Assembly: GCA_016286535.1 (NCBI GenBank)
Contig: JAEESZ010000008.1
Span: 1-64,000 of the forward strand
Direction: 5' to 3'
Source of the DNA: Treponema sp.
GTDB lineage: Bacteria > Spirochaetota > Spirochaetia > Treponematales > Treponemataceae
Length of the DNA stretch: 64,000 bases
Position numbers and translations under genes: made by a program. Of this stretch, positions 45,610 through 55,702 are shown piece by piece. Under the pieces are notes generated by a model, which saw only the letters and a program-made list of their open reading frames with translations, did no database searches and was not told where the DNA came from. Position 1 is the first letter of the stretch, and every line of letters begins with the position of its first letter.

Positions 45610-46050
45610 TTAATATTCAATATTTAAGGTCTGAGTAACCTTTGCGGCAGGTGCATTTGCTGTACTGTTTGCTATTGTTCGCCAAGATTCTGTAAGGTCA
45701 CTGAGCATTTTTAATACTGACTGTAATTTTTCTTTATTATGTTTGATTGAAGCGTCCAGTAATTCTTCATTAAAGAAGATATAAAGAGACATAAGATTTT
45801 TTGCGATTTCTCCGCCTTTTTCCATATCAAGAGAAACCTGCAGCTCAGTAATTATTGACTGAGCTTTTTGTATATGAATACCAAATTTTTCAATGTTTGA
45901 AGCCTTAATTTTTCCATCGGCTTCAATTAAATTAATAGCACATCCAATATGCTTTACAGCACCTTCATAAAGCAGAACAACTAATCTTCCCTGACTTGCT
46001 GTACTGATATTTGTTTTTTGATAAGCGTTGTATGCATTTGTGTATCCCAT
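45610..46050 (-). CDS. fliS: Flagellin chaperone FliS
   Basis: This 146-residue helical protein begins GYTNAYNAYQKTNISTASQGRLVVLLYEGA, the FliS signature, followed by a helical bundle. FliS binds the C terminus of flagellin to prevent premature polymerisation before export. A GGGAGG ribosome site precedes it, and a sigma28-type promoter lies 40-66 bp upstream, as expected for a late flagellar gene. Confidence 0.92.
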   Translation of the reverse strand: MGYTNAYNAYQKTNISTASQGRLVVLLYEGAVKHIGCAINLIEADGKIKASNIEKFGIHIQKAQSIITELQVSLDMEKGGEIAKNLMSLYIFFNEELLDASIKHNKEKLQSVLKMLSDLTESWRTIANSTANAPAAKVTQTLNIEY

Positions 46051-46089
46051 ATAAAAACCTCCCTGGAATTATAGTATGGTTCAATCAGA

Positions 46090-46116
46090 TTTTCGGAAGC
46101 GGCAAAAAATACTTTA
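46090..46116 (-). promoter_or_regulatory. Sigma28 (FliA) promoter of fliS
   Basis: On the minus strand, TAAAGTAT (46116-46109), an 11-bp spacer and TCCGAAAA (46097-46090). Against the sigma28 consensus TAAAGTTT-N11-GCCGATAA, 13 of 16 positions agree and the spacing is exact, with the CCGA core intact. The gene downstream is flagellar. Confidence 0.75.
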
Positions 46117-46209
46117 ACATTTTTTTTATTTTTTTTAAGTGGATTTTTTATATTTATATTATTATATTTATTCGGTAGACTAAAATTATAAGAAATGCAG
46201 GAATTTATT

Positions 46210-48237
46210 ATGGCAGAAAATCAGAACAAGGACGAAAAGAAAAAAGACGAGAACGACCCTTACAAATTCTTTAAATTTGAAGGTCCAAAAAATGGTGATG
46301 ATAAAAAAGATGATAAGAAGGATAAAAAGCCTAGAATTCCTTTCTGGCCAATCGCTCTTTTTACATTTCTTGTAATAGTAATTCTGGATTTATTTGTTTT
46401 CCAGAAACCTGATACAAATATTGATTATTCAAGATTTAAAAGCTTAATAGAAAACGGTCAGATTGTTCGTGTAGAAATTGCAGATAACTACTGTATTGGT
46501 TACGGCCCTGAAAAACAGGCATCTGATTCTGCTCAAAAGGGTATTCTTTTATTCAGACAGCCGGACAGACCTGCCTATAAAACCACCAGCGTTTATTATG
46601 CTGCCGATTTAATTGAATTGCTTGATTCAAAGGGTATTGAATATAAATATGTTCAGCGCCAGTCAAACTATCTTGTTTCTTTACTTTTAAGCTGGATTAT
46701 TCCTTTTGCAATCATTTACTTTATCTGGTTCCTGCTTATGCGAAAAATGGGCGGTGGAATGGGCTCAATCTTTAGTGTCGGACAGTCTAAAGCAAAGGTT
46801 GTAGAAGAAGGTAAGATTAAAACCCGTTTTTCTGATGTTGCCGGCGTTGATGAAGCCAAAGAGGAACTTGTTGAAGTTGTAGATTTTCTTAAATCTCCTA
46901 AAAAATACACTGATATTGGTGGAAAAATTCCAAAGGGTGTTCTGCTTGTAGGAGACCCGGGAACCGGTAAAACTCTTTTAGCCCGTGCTGTTGCAGGCGA
47001 GGCCGGAGTTCCTTTCTTCAGTATTTCCGGTTCAGACTTTGTTGAAATGTTTGTTGGTGTTGGTGCTTCCCGTGTCCGCGATCTTTTTAAGCAGGCCCGC
47101 GAAAAAGCTCCTTGTATTGTATTTATTGATGAAATTGATGCCCTTGCAAAAAGTCGTGCAAACGGTTTTTCAAGCAATGATGAAAGAGAGCAGACTCTTA
47201 ATCAGCTGCTTGTAGAAATGGATGGTTTTGATAACGATAAGGGCCTTATTATCCTTGCCGCTACAAACCGTGTTGATGTTCTTGATCCTGCCATTTTGCG
47301 TCCGGGCCGCTTTGACCGTCAGGTACCTGTTGAAAAACCGGATGTAAAGGGGCGTGAAGAAATATTAAGAATCCACGCTAAGAACGTAAAACTTGACTCA
47401 GACGTAGATTTTGAATCTCTTGCCCATGGTACAACCGGTTTTGCAGGAGCAGATCTTGCCAATGTTGTAAATGAAGCAGCCCTGCTTGCTGTTCGTAACA
47501 AGCGTAAAAAGGTCACCATGGAAGACTTTAATGAAGCCATCGATAAGGTAAGCATTGGTCTTAAAAAGAAATCAAGAAAAGACAATAAAAAGCAGATGCG
47601 CCTGGTTTCTGTTCACGAAACAGGTCATGCCCTGGTTGCAGCCTTTACTCCAGACCACGAACCTGTAAATAAAATTACAGTTGTTCCACGTTCTCATGGT
47701 ATTGGCGGATTTACCCAGTACAGGGAAGAGGAAGAGGAAAAATTCTGTCTTACCTATAAAGACATGATGAACGAAATTGATTCCCTGCTTGGCGGACGTG
47801 CTGCAGAGCAGATTATTTTAGGTGATATTTCTACCGGTGCTTCAAATGATATTGCCCGCGCAACAGACATAATAAAACAGATGATTACCGTTTATGGTAT
47901 GTCTTCTAAGTTTAAGAACATGACCCTTGGTAAGGGAGTTTTAGGTAACAGGGGAGGAGAGCCTAGCCTTGTTCGTGAATTCTCTGAAGAAACTCAAAAC
48001 TATGTAGACAGCGAAATTGCAAGAATTATAGAAGAACGCTATGAGCATGTTGTAAACCTGCTTACCGAACATAAAGATTTACTTGAAATTATTGCAAAAC
48101 GTCTTGAAGAAATTGAAACAATGGATGGAAAGGAATTCTATGACATTGTAAAGGGTGAAGCTCACTGCAAGGAATTAACTCAGCAGGCTGCAGAAAAGAC
48201 AGAAGAAGCTGCTGAAAGCCAGGAAAAGACTGAATAA
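46210..48237 (+). CDS. ftsH: Membrane ATP-dependent zinc protease FtsH
   Basis: This 675-residue protein has a charged N terminus, TM1 (about 42-60), a periplasmic domain and TM2 (about 155-175). The AAA module has GDPGTGKT, the pore [15 protein letters not shown] and RPGRFD. The peptidase has HETGH at 469-473. It degrades misassembled membrane proteins and short-lived regulators. ATG 46210 has AGGA 6 nt upstream and is preferred to the in-frame ATG at 46195. Confidence 0.94.
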   Translation: MAENQNKDEKKKDENDPYKFFKFEGPKNGDDKKDDKKDKKPRIPFWPIALFTFLVIVILDLFVFQKPDTNIDYSRFKSLIENGQIVRVEIADNYCIGYGPEKQASDSAQKGILLFRQPDRPAYKTTSVYYAADLIELLDSKGIEYKYVQRQSNYLVSLLLSWIIPFAIIYFIWFLLMRKMGGGMGSIFSVGQSKAKVVEEGKIKTRFSDVAGVDEAKEELVEVVDFLKSPKKYTDIGGKIPKGVLLVGDPGTGKTLLARAVAGEAGVPFFSISGSDFVEMFVGVGASRVRDLFKQAREKAPCIVFIDEIDALAKSRANGFSSNDEREQTLNQLLVEMDGFDNDKGLIILAATNRVDVLDPAILRPGRFDRQVPVEKPDVKGREEILRIHAKNVKLDSDVDFESLAHGTTGFAGADLANVVNEAALLAVRNKRKKVTMEDFNEAIDKVSIGLKKKSRKDNKKQMRLVSVHETGHALVAAFTPDHEPVNKITVVPRSHGIGGFTQYREEEEEKFCLTYKDMMNEIDSLLGGRAAEQIILGDISTGASNDIARATDIIKQMITVYGMSSKFKNMTLGKGVLGNRGGEPSLVREFSEETQNYVDSEIARIIEERYEHVVNLLTEHKDLLEIIAKRLEEIETMDGKEFYDIVKGEAHCKELTQQAAEKTEEAAESQEKTE

Positions 48238-48266
48238 TATAAAATGGCGTTAAAATTATGCTCTAA

Positions 48267-48295
48267 TTGAAAAGAAGAGTATTTAACGCTATAAT
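48267..48295 (+). promoter_or_regulatory. Promoter placing +1 at the lolA ATG
   Basis: TTGAAA (48267-48272), a 17-bp spacer and TATAAT (48290-48295) are followed 7 nt later by ATG 48303. It is a strong sigma70 match with no room for a ribosome site. Confidence 0.7.
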
Positions 48296-48302
48296 TCTTT
48301 AT

Positions 48303-48974
48303 ATGAAAAAATTATTACTTTTTGTTGGAATTCTTTTTATTAATTCTTTCCTTTTTTCTCAGGGAATAACTACTGCAAGTGCTTATTTTAAGACAATTTC
48401 TGAATACTATGCAGGCTTAAAAGATTACGAATGTGATTTTGAAATAAAAATAGAACGCCAGGAATCTGCAGGAACCCTTTCTTATAAGGCTCCTGATTTG
48501 ATTCGTCTGGACTATACAAATCCTGAAGAGCAGGTTATCTGCTTTAATGGAGAAACCTTGTCTATCTACCTGGCAGAAACAACAACAGGTCTGCAGCAGC
48601 AGGTAACTCCCGGTTCTTCTGCTTCAGCCGCTTCAATAGGTTCTGCCCAGGGCCTTTCATTAATGTCCAGATATTATTCTGTAGCCTATGAAACAGGACA
48701 GGATCCTGAACCTCTTGATGCAGAATCAGATGAAATGGTTGTAAAATTTCTGCTTACAAAAAAATCAGCTGCAGAAGCCTTCCGCTACATTAAGGTTGCC
48801 GTATCTGCAGATACAAAATTAATCCGACGTATTGAAGCTGTAACTTCTAAGGGAGAAACTTTCCTTTTTAATTTTTACGAATATAAACTGAACCAGGGAA
48901 TAGCAGATCAGCGTTTTGTTTACGAAATTCCTTCAAAGGCAAATGTTTATAATAATTTCTTGTTCTCGGAGTAG
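48303..48974 (+). CDS. lolA: LolA-like outer-membrane lipoprotein carrier
   Basis: This 223-residue protein has a signal peptide (about 1-19, ending LFSQG) and a LolA fold pattern: YYAGLKDYECDFEIKI, GTLSYKAPDLIRLDYTNPEEQVICFNGE, and later strands SAEAFRYIKVAVSADTKLIRRIEAV. LolA ferries lipoproteins across the periplasm. The start is fixed by the signal peptide: upstream in-frame TTG at 48267 is the promoter -35. It precedes the RodZ-like gene by 5 bp. Confidence 0.82.
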   Translation: MKKLLLFVGILFINSFLFSQGITTASAYFKTISEYYAGLKDYECDFEIKIERQESAGTLSYKAPDLIRLDYTNPEEQVICFNGETLSIYLAETTTGLQQQVTPGSSASAASIGSAQGLSLMSRYYSVAYETGQDPEPLDAESDEMVVKFLLTKKSAAEAFRYIKVAVSADTKLIRRIEAVTSKGETFLFNFYEYKLNQGIADQRFVYEIPSKANVYNNFLFSE

Positions 48975-48979
48975 TCTGA

Positions 48980-50068
48980 ATGGAAAGTTATGGAGAAATT
49001 TTAAAAAATAAACGCGAAGAAAAAAATCTGGAATTAAATAAAATTGCCAGAGAAATATCTATAGAAGAAAGATTCCTTAAAGGTCTTGAAGATGAAGATT
49101 CAGGAGTATTTCCCGGAGAAGCATATTTAATCGGCTTTTTGAAGAACTATTCTAATTTTCTGGAGCTTGATACAGAATATCTTTTAAAATTATACCATAA
49201 CAAGCAGCTGCAGGAAGCGCCTGTTCCCCAGGAACTTTTATACAAACCTAAGGCAAGATTTGTCCTTCCCCTCGTTTTATCCATCTCGGCAGTTCTTATT
49301 GCCCTTACTCTGGTTCTGGTTTTCGTATTCAGAAAAAAGCCTGTAGAAGACGAGAATGTTCTTGTTTCAAGTAAGGTAAAAAAGCAGCAGTATGAATTAA
49401 GCGATAAGAAGTTTAATGCCAGAGTTTATAAGGGGGACCAGCTTATTGTTCCTACAAATGACTCAAACGGTAAAATTATTCTTACTGTAAGAGATACTCT
49501 TTCTTCTTTTGGACTCGATACTCCATCCGGAGTTTATTATGTTGAATTATCTGAAGAATCTGAATTAGACATTAACGGCGATAATATTTCTGATATGATT
49601 CTTTATGTATCTGATATTTCTTCTACCGATGATTCAAGAGGTGCCGAAATAAGCGTGCTTTTGCGCCATGGAGTTGCAATGGATCTTGATTCTGTAGATG
49701 TTGAAGAAATTCCATTTGCTTCAGAAGTTGCTTCAAAGCATCCTCAGAGGGTAATTCTGGAAGATAACAGAGCTTATCCATTTACCGTAAATGCAAGTTT
49801 CCGCGCTGCCTGTCTGTTTAGAGACAAGGTTGACCGCGAAAACTCTGTTGAAGGATATTTTTCTAAAGGAGAAGTATTTACCGCATCTCCTCATAATGGA
49901 ATCAGATTGTGGATTTCTAACTCTAATGTTGTAAGTCTTACCATCATAGCTGATTCCAAAACCTTTGATTTAGGTATGGGAAATGCAGGTCAGGTTCTGG
50001 TTGAAGACATTAAGTGGATAAAGGATACTGACGGTAAATATAAATTAGTTATAATTGAACTCGATTAA
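48980..50068 (+). CDS. RodZ-like HTH membrane protein
   Basis: This 362-residue protein has an N-terminal Cro-type helix-turn-helix (SYGEILKNKREEKNLELNKIAREISIEERFLKGLE, about 1-75), a TM helix (about 93-115) and a periplasmic beta-rich part (about 150-362). This is the RodZ layout, which links MreB to the membrane. It sits between lolA and rimO; the rimO start lies inside its last codons. Confidence 0.75.
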   Translation: MESYGEILKNKREEKNLELNKIAREISIEERFLKGLEDEDSGVFPGEAYLIGFLKNYSNFLELDTEYLLKLYHNKQLQEAPVPQELLYKPKARFVLPLVLSISAVLIALTLVLVFVFRKKPVEDENVLVSSKVKKQQYELSDKKFNARVYKGDQLIVPTNDSNGKIILTVRDTLSSFGLDTPSGVYYVELSEESELDINGDNISDMILYVSDISSTDDSRGAEISVLLRHGVAMDLDSVDVEEIPFASEVASKHPQRVILEDNRAYPFTVNASFRAACLFRDKVDRENSVEGYFSKGEVFTASPHNGIRLWISNSNVVSLTIIADSKTFDLGMGNAGQVLVEDIKWIKDTDGKYKLVIIELD

Positions 50069-51446
50069 ATTTTATATTGATCAGCACGGATGTGCCAAAA
50101 ATCAAACAGACGGTGAAATTTTAATAAGCCACTTAACAAAAGCTGGTTTTGTTCACACTTTAAATGTAGAAGAAGCAGATTACATTCTTGTAAATTCCTG
50201 CGGTTTTATTAACTCTGCTAAAAAGGAATCTATTGATGCTGTTTATTCAGCAAAAAAAAGCTGTCCAAAAGCAAAAATCATTTTAACCGGCTGTCTTGCA
50301 GAACGTTATGCCCAGACTCTCTTTGAATCAATGCCTGAACTTTCCGGAGTTTTTGGAAACGGAGATTTGGGCAAAATTGTTGAATTTATAAATCAGGTAG
50401 AAAAAGAAAAAAGATCGGTGAAGACTTACGAACAGAAGGGGGTCTGCTCTGCTTCCCGTTCTGTTTTCTATAATTATAAGGCAGCTGCCTTTGTAAAAAT
50501 TACAGAGGGCTGCTCTAATAACTGTACTTTCTGTGCCATTCCTCTTATTAGGGGGAAGGTAAGAAGCAGAAGTATTAAAGATGTAGTTTCAGAAATCAAA
50601 GACCTGCTTAGTCAGGGAATTTACGAAATCAACCTTATAGGCCAGGATCTGGCTGTTTTTGAAGAAGGACTTCCTGATCTTTTCAAAGAAATTTCTAAGC
50701 TGCAGGGGGATTTTATTGTTCGTCCCCTTTATATTCATCCGGATCATTTTACAAAAGAAATTGCTCTTGCCATTAAAGAAGATTCCCGCTTCCTTCCATA
50801 TTTCGACATTCCTTTCCAGAGCGGCGACGATGAAATTATTCATAAAATGAACCGCAAGGGAAGCTTTGAAAAATATGTAGAACTTGTTAAGGAAATAAGA
50901 AGTATTCTTCCTTCTGCAGTTTTAAGAACAACCTTCCTTACCGGTTTTCCAGGCGAAAGTGATCAGGCAGCTTTAAATACTCAAAAGTTCCTTCAGGAAA
51001 TAAGGCCTGTATGGTCAGGCTGCTTTCCATACAGCAGGGAAGAAAATACTCCGGCTTATTCCTTAAAGCCTCAGGTTCCAAAAAAGGTCGCAGAAAAAAG
51101 GGCAGCAGCACTCGAAGAAATTCAGAGCAAAATAACAGAAGAAAGTCTTAAAAAGTATATCGGACAGGAAGTACCTGTACTTATAGAAGAAATTATAGAG
51201 AGCGAAGGTGAGGATCCTTCTGCAGAAGGACTTGCGCTTGGCAGAGCCTGGTTTCAGGCACCGGAAGTTGATGGTTGTGTTGTAGTCCGATATGATTTAG
51301 ATTTTCAAAATGAAGTTAATAGTGTAAAATGTGGTAATGTAGTAAATGTAAAAATTCTGAACGTAACGGGGGTAGATTTAGATTCCCGCTTTGTTTCGCT
51401 CAGGAAGGAATTTACTGCGAATCCAAAGGTTAGTTTTATAAACTGA
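50055..51446 (+). CDS. rimO: Ribosomal protein S12 methylthiotransferase RimO
   Basis: This 463-residue radical-SAM enzyme adds a methylthio group to S12 aspartate. The UPF0004 domain has HGCAKNQTDGE, NSCGFI and LTGCLAERY (three cluster cysteines). The radical-SAM domain has CSNNCTFCAIPLIRG, near 152-160, then the C-terminal TRAM region. GCAKN with GFI favours RimO over MiaB. The only sensible start is TTG at 50055, inside the upstream gene and overlapping it by 14 bp. Confidence 0.87.
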   Translation: MNSIKFYIDQHGCAKNQTDGEILISHLTKAGFVHTLNVEEADYILVNSCGFINSAKKESIDAVYSAKKSCPKAKIILTGCLAERYAQTLFESMPELSGVFGNGDLGKIVEFINQVEKEKRSVKTYEQKGVCSASRSVFYNYKAAAFVKITEGCSNNCTFCAIPLIRGKVRSRSIKDVVSEIKDLLSQGIYEINLIGQDLAVFEEGLPDLFKEISKLQGDFIVRPLYIHPDHFTKEIALAIKEDSRFLPYFDIPFQSGDDEIIHKMNRKGSFEKYVELVKEIRSILPSAVLRTTFLTGFPGESDQAALNTQKFLQEIRPVWSGCFPYSREENTPAYSLKPQVPKKVAEKRAAALEEIQSKITEESLKKYIGQEVPVLIEEIIESEGEDPSAEGLALGRAWFQAPEVDGCVVVRYDLDFQNEVNSVKCGNVVNVKILNVTGVDLDSRFVSLRKEFTANPKVSFIN

Positions 51447-51468
51447 TTTTTTAAGAGCTAGAGAACAA

Positions 51469-53430
51469 ATGAAGAAGATTGCATTACTAATTCCAATGTT
51501 TTCAACAGAATATTCAGTTCTATTAATACGTGGAATAGCAGAGTATTTTAACGACAAAGATTTCCAGCTTATAATTACAAAAACAGAACTTCCACATACT
51601 ACTAAAGGTTTGTATGATTATCAGTACTGGAATTCTGCAGAAATAATCCGCTGTAAAGAAATTGATGCCTATATTGTTTGTTCTTCTTTATATGTTTCTA
51701 TGACATCTCAGGATGAACTTGAGTCTTTCTTAAAAACTCTTGGTCCCCGTCCTATTATTTCTATAGGTGTTACATTAAGTCTGCCTAATTCTTATACAGT
51801 TTTAAATGATTCTTCTTCTGTTTATATGGAGATTGTAAGTCATTTAAAAAATGTTCACGGCTGTAAAAACATTGCCTTTATGTCTGCAAACTCTACAAAA
51901 TCAGAAGAAGCCTTAGACAGATTTGAATCCTTTAAGAAAGCTCTTATAAAAAATGACCTTTTTTATAATGAAGACTTAGTTTTTGACGGAAACTTTACTT
52001 CGTCATCAGCACAGGAAGCTTTGGCTAAAAAACTTATCAAGAGGGATGATGTAAAATTTGATGCTATTGTTGCCGCCAACGATTTAATGGCAGTCGGCTG
52101 TATAGAATATTTAAAAACGCTTAATCTGAAAGTTCCCGATGATGTAATTGTAACTGGATTTGATAATTCTGATGTTGCCATTTTAGCAAGACCAAAGCTT
52201 ACAACTATAGAACAGAATATTGGTAAGCTGGGACATACTGCTGCAAGTGTAGCAGCTAAGGTTCTGCTTAATAAAAAGGTTGCAAGAAAAAACGTTTCTT
52301 CATTAAAGTCTATTTTCAGACAATCCTGCGGTTGTGTAGACCGTAATATTCTTGAACCTTATTATTTCGATTATGAAGGAAATAGAATCGAAGAAGAATT
52401 CAGCAGAATTAATTATCTTTCAAACTATCAGAACGACCTGGACGAAAAAAATAACATCATAACCTTAATGGATATGCTTAAATCTGCAAACACCCTGCGT
52501 CAGTTATACTATAATATAAGTTATATAACTGCCCAGCAGGAGTTTTCTGAATTAACAATTAATTTTTTTGAAGAACCTGTTTATCTGGAAAAAGATGATG
52601 TCTTTAATATGCCGTCAGATATGGAATTATCCATGTTTACTACAGATGATAAGGATCATAAAATCTTCAGACCTGGAGTTTTCTTTGATCCTCATAAAAT
52701 AATTAATTCTGCATCAAAATTTACAAACTGTCAGGGTGTTTACATCCTTTATCCTATTTTCTCAGCAGAAAATATGTATGGTTTTCTAATGGCCAAATTA
52801 AAAAATAATAAATATTCTACATATAATGTATATTTAAAGATTCTGGTAACTGCCATTTCTCAGGCCTATGCATATACAAAAACGCTTTCTTTGAATTCAG
52901 AACTGGAAAATGTAAAATCAGCCCTGCAGAAAAATAATGATACTCTTCTTATTAAAAACCGAACCGACGAATTAACCGGTATTTTAAACCGCCGTGGTTT
53001 TATTGAAGAAGCTCAGCACCAGCTTGATATTTTACAGGAAAACGGTAAGCCTGGTGTAATCTTCTTTGGTGACCTGGACGGCTTAAAAGAAATAAACGAT
53101 ACCTATGGTCACAAAATGGGTGATAAGGCTCTAAAGCTTGAGGCAAAAGCCCTTAAAAAAGTATTCCGTTCCTCTGATGTTGTTGGCCGTCTTAGCGGTG
53201 ATGAATTTGGAATTGTTGCAGTCGGTGTAAATATCGAAAATATTGATGTTCTCAAAAATAAAGTAATGGAAATTAATAAAAAAGTTACAGAATCAGAGAA
53301 GCTTCCTTTTAATCTTTCTATCAGTCTTGGTGGGGTAGACTTGCAATCTTCTTCCATAATATCTAAACTACTCTCTCTTGCTGATAAAAAACTTTATGAG
53401 GAAAAACGTAAGAAAAAAGCCGAAAAATGA
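51469..53430 (+). CDS. LacI-type sensor domain fused to GGDEF
   Basis: This 653-residue protein has no signal peptide. Residues about 1-300 form a periplasmic-binding-protein-like ligand domain of the LacI/GalR type (IAAND-like VAANDLMAVG, DDVIVTGFDNSDVA, LTTIEQNIGKLG) without a DNA-binding head. A middle region (about 310-480) and a short coiled coil precede a GGDEF domain. That domain has DELTGILNRRGF, GDLDGLKEIND and SGDEF (576-580), with an RSSD inhibitory site 5 residues upstream. It should couple a small ligand, perhaps a sugar, to c-di-GMP synthesis in the cytoplasm. A paralogue lies at 57805. Confidence 0.85.
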   Translation: MKKIALLIPMFSTEYSVLLIRGIAEYFNDKDFQLIITKTELPHTTKGLYDYQYWNSAEIIRCKEIDAYIVCSSLYVSMTSQDELESFLKTLGPRPIISIGVTLSLPNSYTVLNDSSSVYMEIVSHLKNVHGCKNIAFMSANSTKSEEALDRFESFKKALIKNDLFYNEDLVFDGNFTSSSAQEALAKKLIKRDDVKFDAIVAANDLMAVGCIEYLKTLNLKVPDDVIVTGFDNSDVAILARPKLTTIEQNIGKLGHTAASVAAKVLLNKKVARKNVSSLKSIFRQSCGCVDRNILEPYYFDYEGNRIEEEFSRINYLSNYQNDLDEKNNIITLMDMLKSANTLRQLYYNISYITAQQEFSELTINFFEEPVYLEKDDVFNMPSDMELSMFTTDDKDHKIFRPGVFFDPHKIINSASKFTNCQGVYILYPIFSAENMYGFLMAKLKNNKYSTYNVYLKILVTAISQAYAYTKTLSLNSELENVKSALQKNNDTLLIKNRTDELTGILNRRGFIEEAQHQLDILQENGKPGVIFFGDLDGLKEINDTYGHKMGDKALKLEAKALKKVFRSSDVVGRLSGDEFGIVAVGVNIENIDVLKNKVMEINKKVTESEKLPFNLSISLGGVDLQSSSIISKLLSLADKKLYEEKRKKKAEK

Positions 53431-55634
53431 CAGATAATCACAAATCTATAGACGAATATCTTTCTGAACTGAACGAAGAGCAGCTGGAAGCCGTAGTACA
53501 TACCGGATCTCCTCTTTTGATTCTTGCCGGTGCCGGTTCAGGAAAAACCCGTGTAATTACAAGTAAAATTGCCTATTTAATTAATAAAAAGAATGTAGAG
53601 CCTTATTCTATTCTTGCGGTAACCTTTACAAAAAAGGCTGCCAATGAAATGAAAGAAAGGGCTGTTGCCATTGAAGAAAAGGCCATGTATTGTCAGATAA
53701 GAACCTTCCATTCCTTTGGAAGCTGGTTCTTACGAAAATACTGGGATAAGGCAGGACTTGATCAGAACTTTGTTGTTTACGATGACGATGATATGATTAC
53801 CCTTTTAAGGGATGCGGTTCCTACCCTCGACAAAAAAGATGCAAAAACAGTAGCCCATCAAATCTCCCTTGCAAAAGATTATTTTCTTCTTCCTTCTGAT
53901 GATTTAAGTATAATTGGAAGTGAGTTTGACTTAAATGAACTTTACCGCCTCTATCAGGAAAAATTAAGGGCCACAGGAAATGCCGATTTTGGCGATTTAA
54001 TAATGCTGCCTTCACTTGTTATGCAGAATAATAGGGAAGTTGCAGATCAGATTCATAATAGATTCAAAGTAATAATGGTAGATGAATACCAGGACTCCAA
54101 TATTGCCCAGTATAAGCTTTTGCAGATTTTAAGCGGACTAAACGATGGTTATGATAATTATGTCTGCGTTGTAGGTGATGATGACCAGTCCATCTATAAA
54201 TTCAGGGGTGCCGAAGTCCAGAATATCCTTACTTTTCCCGAAAAGTTTAAGGGTACTCAGATAATCAGACTTGAAAAAAATTATCGTTCTACTGCAAAGA
54301 TTCTCGAAGCAGCCAGTATGGTTATTTCAAAGAATAATAACCGTCTTGGAAAAAAACTTGTGGCTCAGAGGGGAGACGGCAAAAAGCCTGTTCTTGCTTT
54401 TTTACCGGGTGATGATGCCGAGGCCTCCTTTGTTGCAGATTTAATTCTTCAGTCCAGGGCTGTAAATAAAAGCTATTCAGACTGGGCAGTTTTATACAGA
54501 ACTAATGCTCAGTCCAGACTCTTTGAACAGCAGTTTGCAAGACGTAAGATTCCTTATGAAATTTTCGGTGGTTTGAAATTTTATGAGAGGGAAGAAATAA
54601 AAGATCTTCTTGCCTATCTTTCTCTTTTTGTAAATCCAAGAGATACCATTGCCTTCAGACGAATTGTTAATAAGCCAACCCGGGGAATTGGTGCTAAAAG
54701 TCAGGAAAATCTTATTGCAAAGGCAGTTATTACATATAATGAAGATGGAGAAGTAAAATCCAGCTATAAAAATCTTATAGAAGTTGTAAAAGAATCTCTT
54801 GATACTTTTTCTAAAAAGGCCAGGGAAGGGGCAGTTAATTTTGTTCATATTTTTGAAAGTCTGAATCAGGTTTTTGATAAAGAAAAAAATCTTTCTGTTT
54901 TAATCAACGAACTTATAAGTAAATCAGCCTTAGACGATTATCATAAAAATAATTCCGAGGATTCATATCAGGCTGTATCGCGACTTGAAAATATGACGGA
55001 ACTTGCCAACAGTGCAGTTGATTATGAATGTACCATGGAAGGCCTTCTGGAGTTTTTAGATTCTGTAAGCCTGGATCAGACAATAGACTCTCAAAATACC
55101 CAAACTTCTGATGATTATGTTACCCTTATCACCCTGCATAATACCAAGGGTCTTGAATATAATAATGTTGTAATTACCGGTATGGAAGATAAGGTTTTTC
55201 CCCGTCCTGATAAATCTCTGGATGAAATAGAAGAAGAGCGCCGTCTTTTTTACGTTGGTATAACCCGTGCAAGAGATGAACTCTATCTTACCTCTGCTGC
55301 CTGCCGCAGAATGTACGGACATATTGAACTTACAAATCCAAGTCCCTTTATACTGGAATCAAAGGCTGCTTACGAAGTAATTGGTCAGACACCGCTTTCC
55401 TTCAGAAATTATTCTGCAGGATATTCCAACGGTTACGATGCTCAGACAGAAGAACTTCTGGGAAAATGGAAAAAAGGCTCAAAACTCTATCATGATGATT
55501 ATGGTTACGGCCAGATTATTCAATCTTCAGTAAAAGAAGGTGAAGTTGTCTGCATAGTACAGTTTGAGAATGGTCAGAAAAAGAAATTCCTTCCTCAGTA
55601 TCAGGGAAAGTCCTTAATGTTGGTAAAAGATTAG
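53427..55634 (+). CDS. UvrD/PcrA/Rep-type DNA helicase
   Basis: This 735-residue superfamily 1A helicase has NEEQLEAV and Walker A GAGSGKTR near the N terminus, then AVTFTKKAANEMKER, VDEYQDSN, GDDDQSIYKFRGA, LHNTKGLEYNNV and GITRARDEL. It unwinds DNA 3'-5' in repair and replication restart. The C terminus contains a Tudor-like PcrA/UvrD tail (GKWKKGSKLYHDDYGYGQI). It overlaps the previous stop by 4 bp. Confidence 0.92.
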   Translation: MTDNHKSIDEYLSELNEEQLEAVVHTGSPLLILAGAGSGKTRVITSKIAYLINKKNVEPYSILAVTFTKKAANEMKERAVAIEEKAMYCQIRTFHSFGSWFLRKYWDKAGLDQNFVVYDDDDMITLLRDAVPTLDKKDAKTVAHQISLAKDYFLLPSDDLSIIGSEFDLNELYRLYQEKLRATGNADFGDLIMLPSLVMQNNREVADQIHNRFKVIMVDEYQDSNIAQYKLLQILSGLNDGYDNYVCVVGDDDQSIYKFRGAEVQNILTFPEKFKGTQIIRLEKNYRSTAKILEAASMVISKNNNRLGKKLVAQRGDGKKPVLAFLPGDDAEASFVADLILQSRAVNKSYSDWAVLYRTNAQSRLFEQQFARRKIPYEIFGGLKFYEREEIKDLLAYLSLFVNPRDTIAFRRIVNKPTRGIGAKSQENLIAKAVITYNEDGEVKSSYKNLIEVVKESLDTFSKKAREGAVNFVHIFESLNQVFDKEKNLSVLINELISKSALDDYHKNNSEDSYQAVSRLENMTELANSAVDYECTMEGLLEFLDSVSLDQTIDSQNTQTSDDYVTLITLHNTKGLEYNNVVITGMEDKVFPRPDKSLDEIEEERRLFYVGITRARDELYLTSAACRRMYGHIELTNPSPFILESKAAYEVIGQTPLSFRNYSAGYSNGYDAQTEELLGKWKKGSKLYHDDYGYGQIIQSSVKEGEVVCIVQFENGQKKKFLPQYQGKSLMLVKD

Positions 55635-55673
55635 CTAAGTATAACAAAATATTAAGAAAAAGCCTCTAATTAT

Positions 55674-55702
55674 TTGAGTTTTTTAATAAAGCGCATTATA
55701 AT
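55674..55702 (+). promoter_or_regulatory. Promoter of the second chemoreceptor
   Basis: TTGAGT (55674-55679), a 17-bp spacer and TATAAT (55697-55702) predict a start near 55709, directly before an AGAGAGG ribosome site. An inverted repeat CTCTAATT/AATTAGAG flanks the promoter and could be an operator. Confidence 0.7.

Noticed and set aside
48267..48302. Upstream TTG start for lolA
   Set aside because: It coincides with the -35 TTGAAA. The signal peptide begins at ATG 48303.
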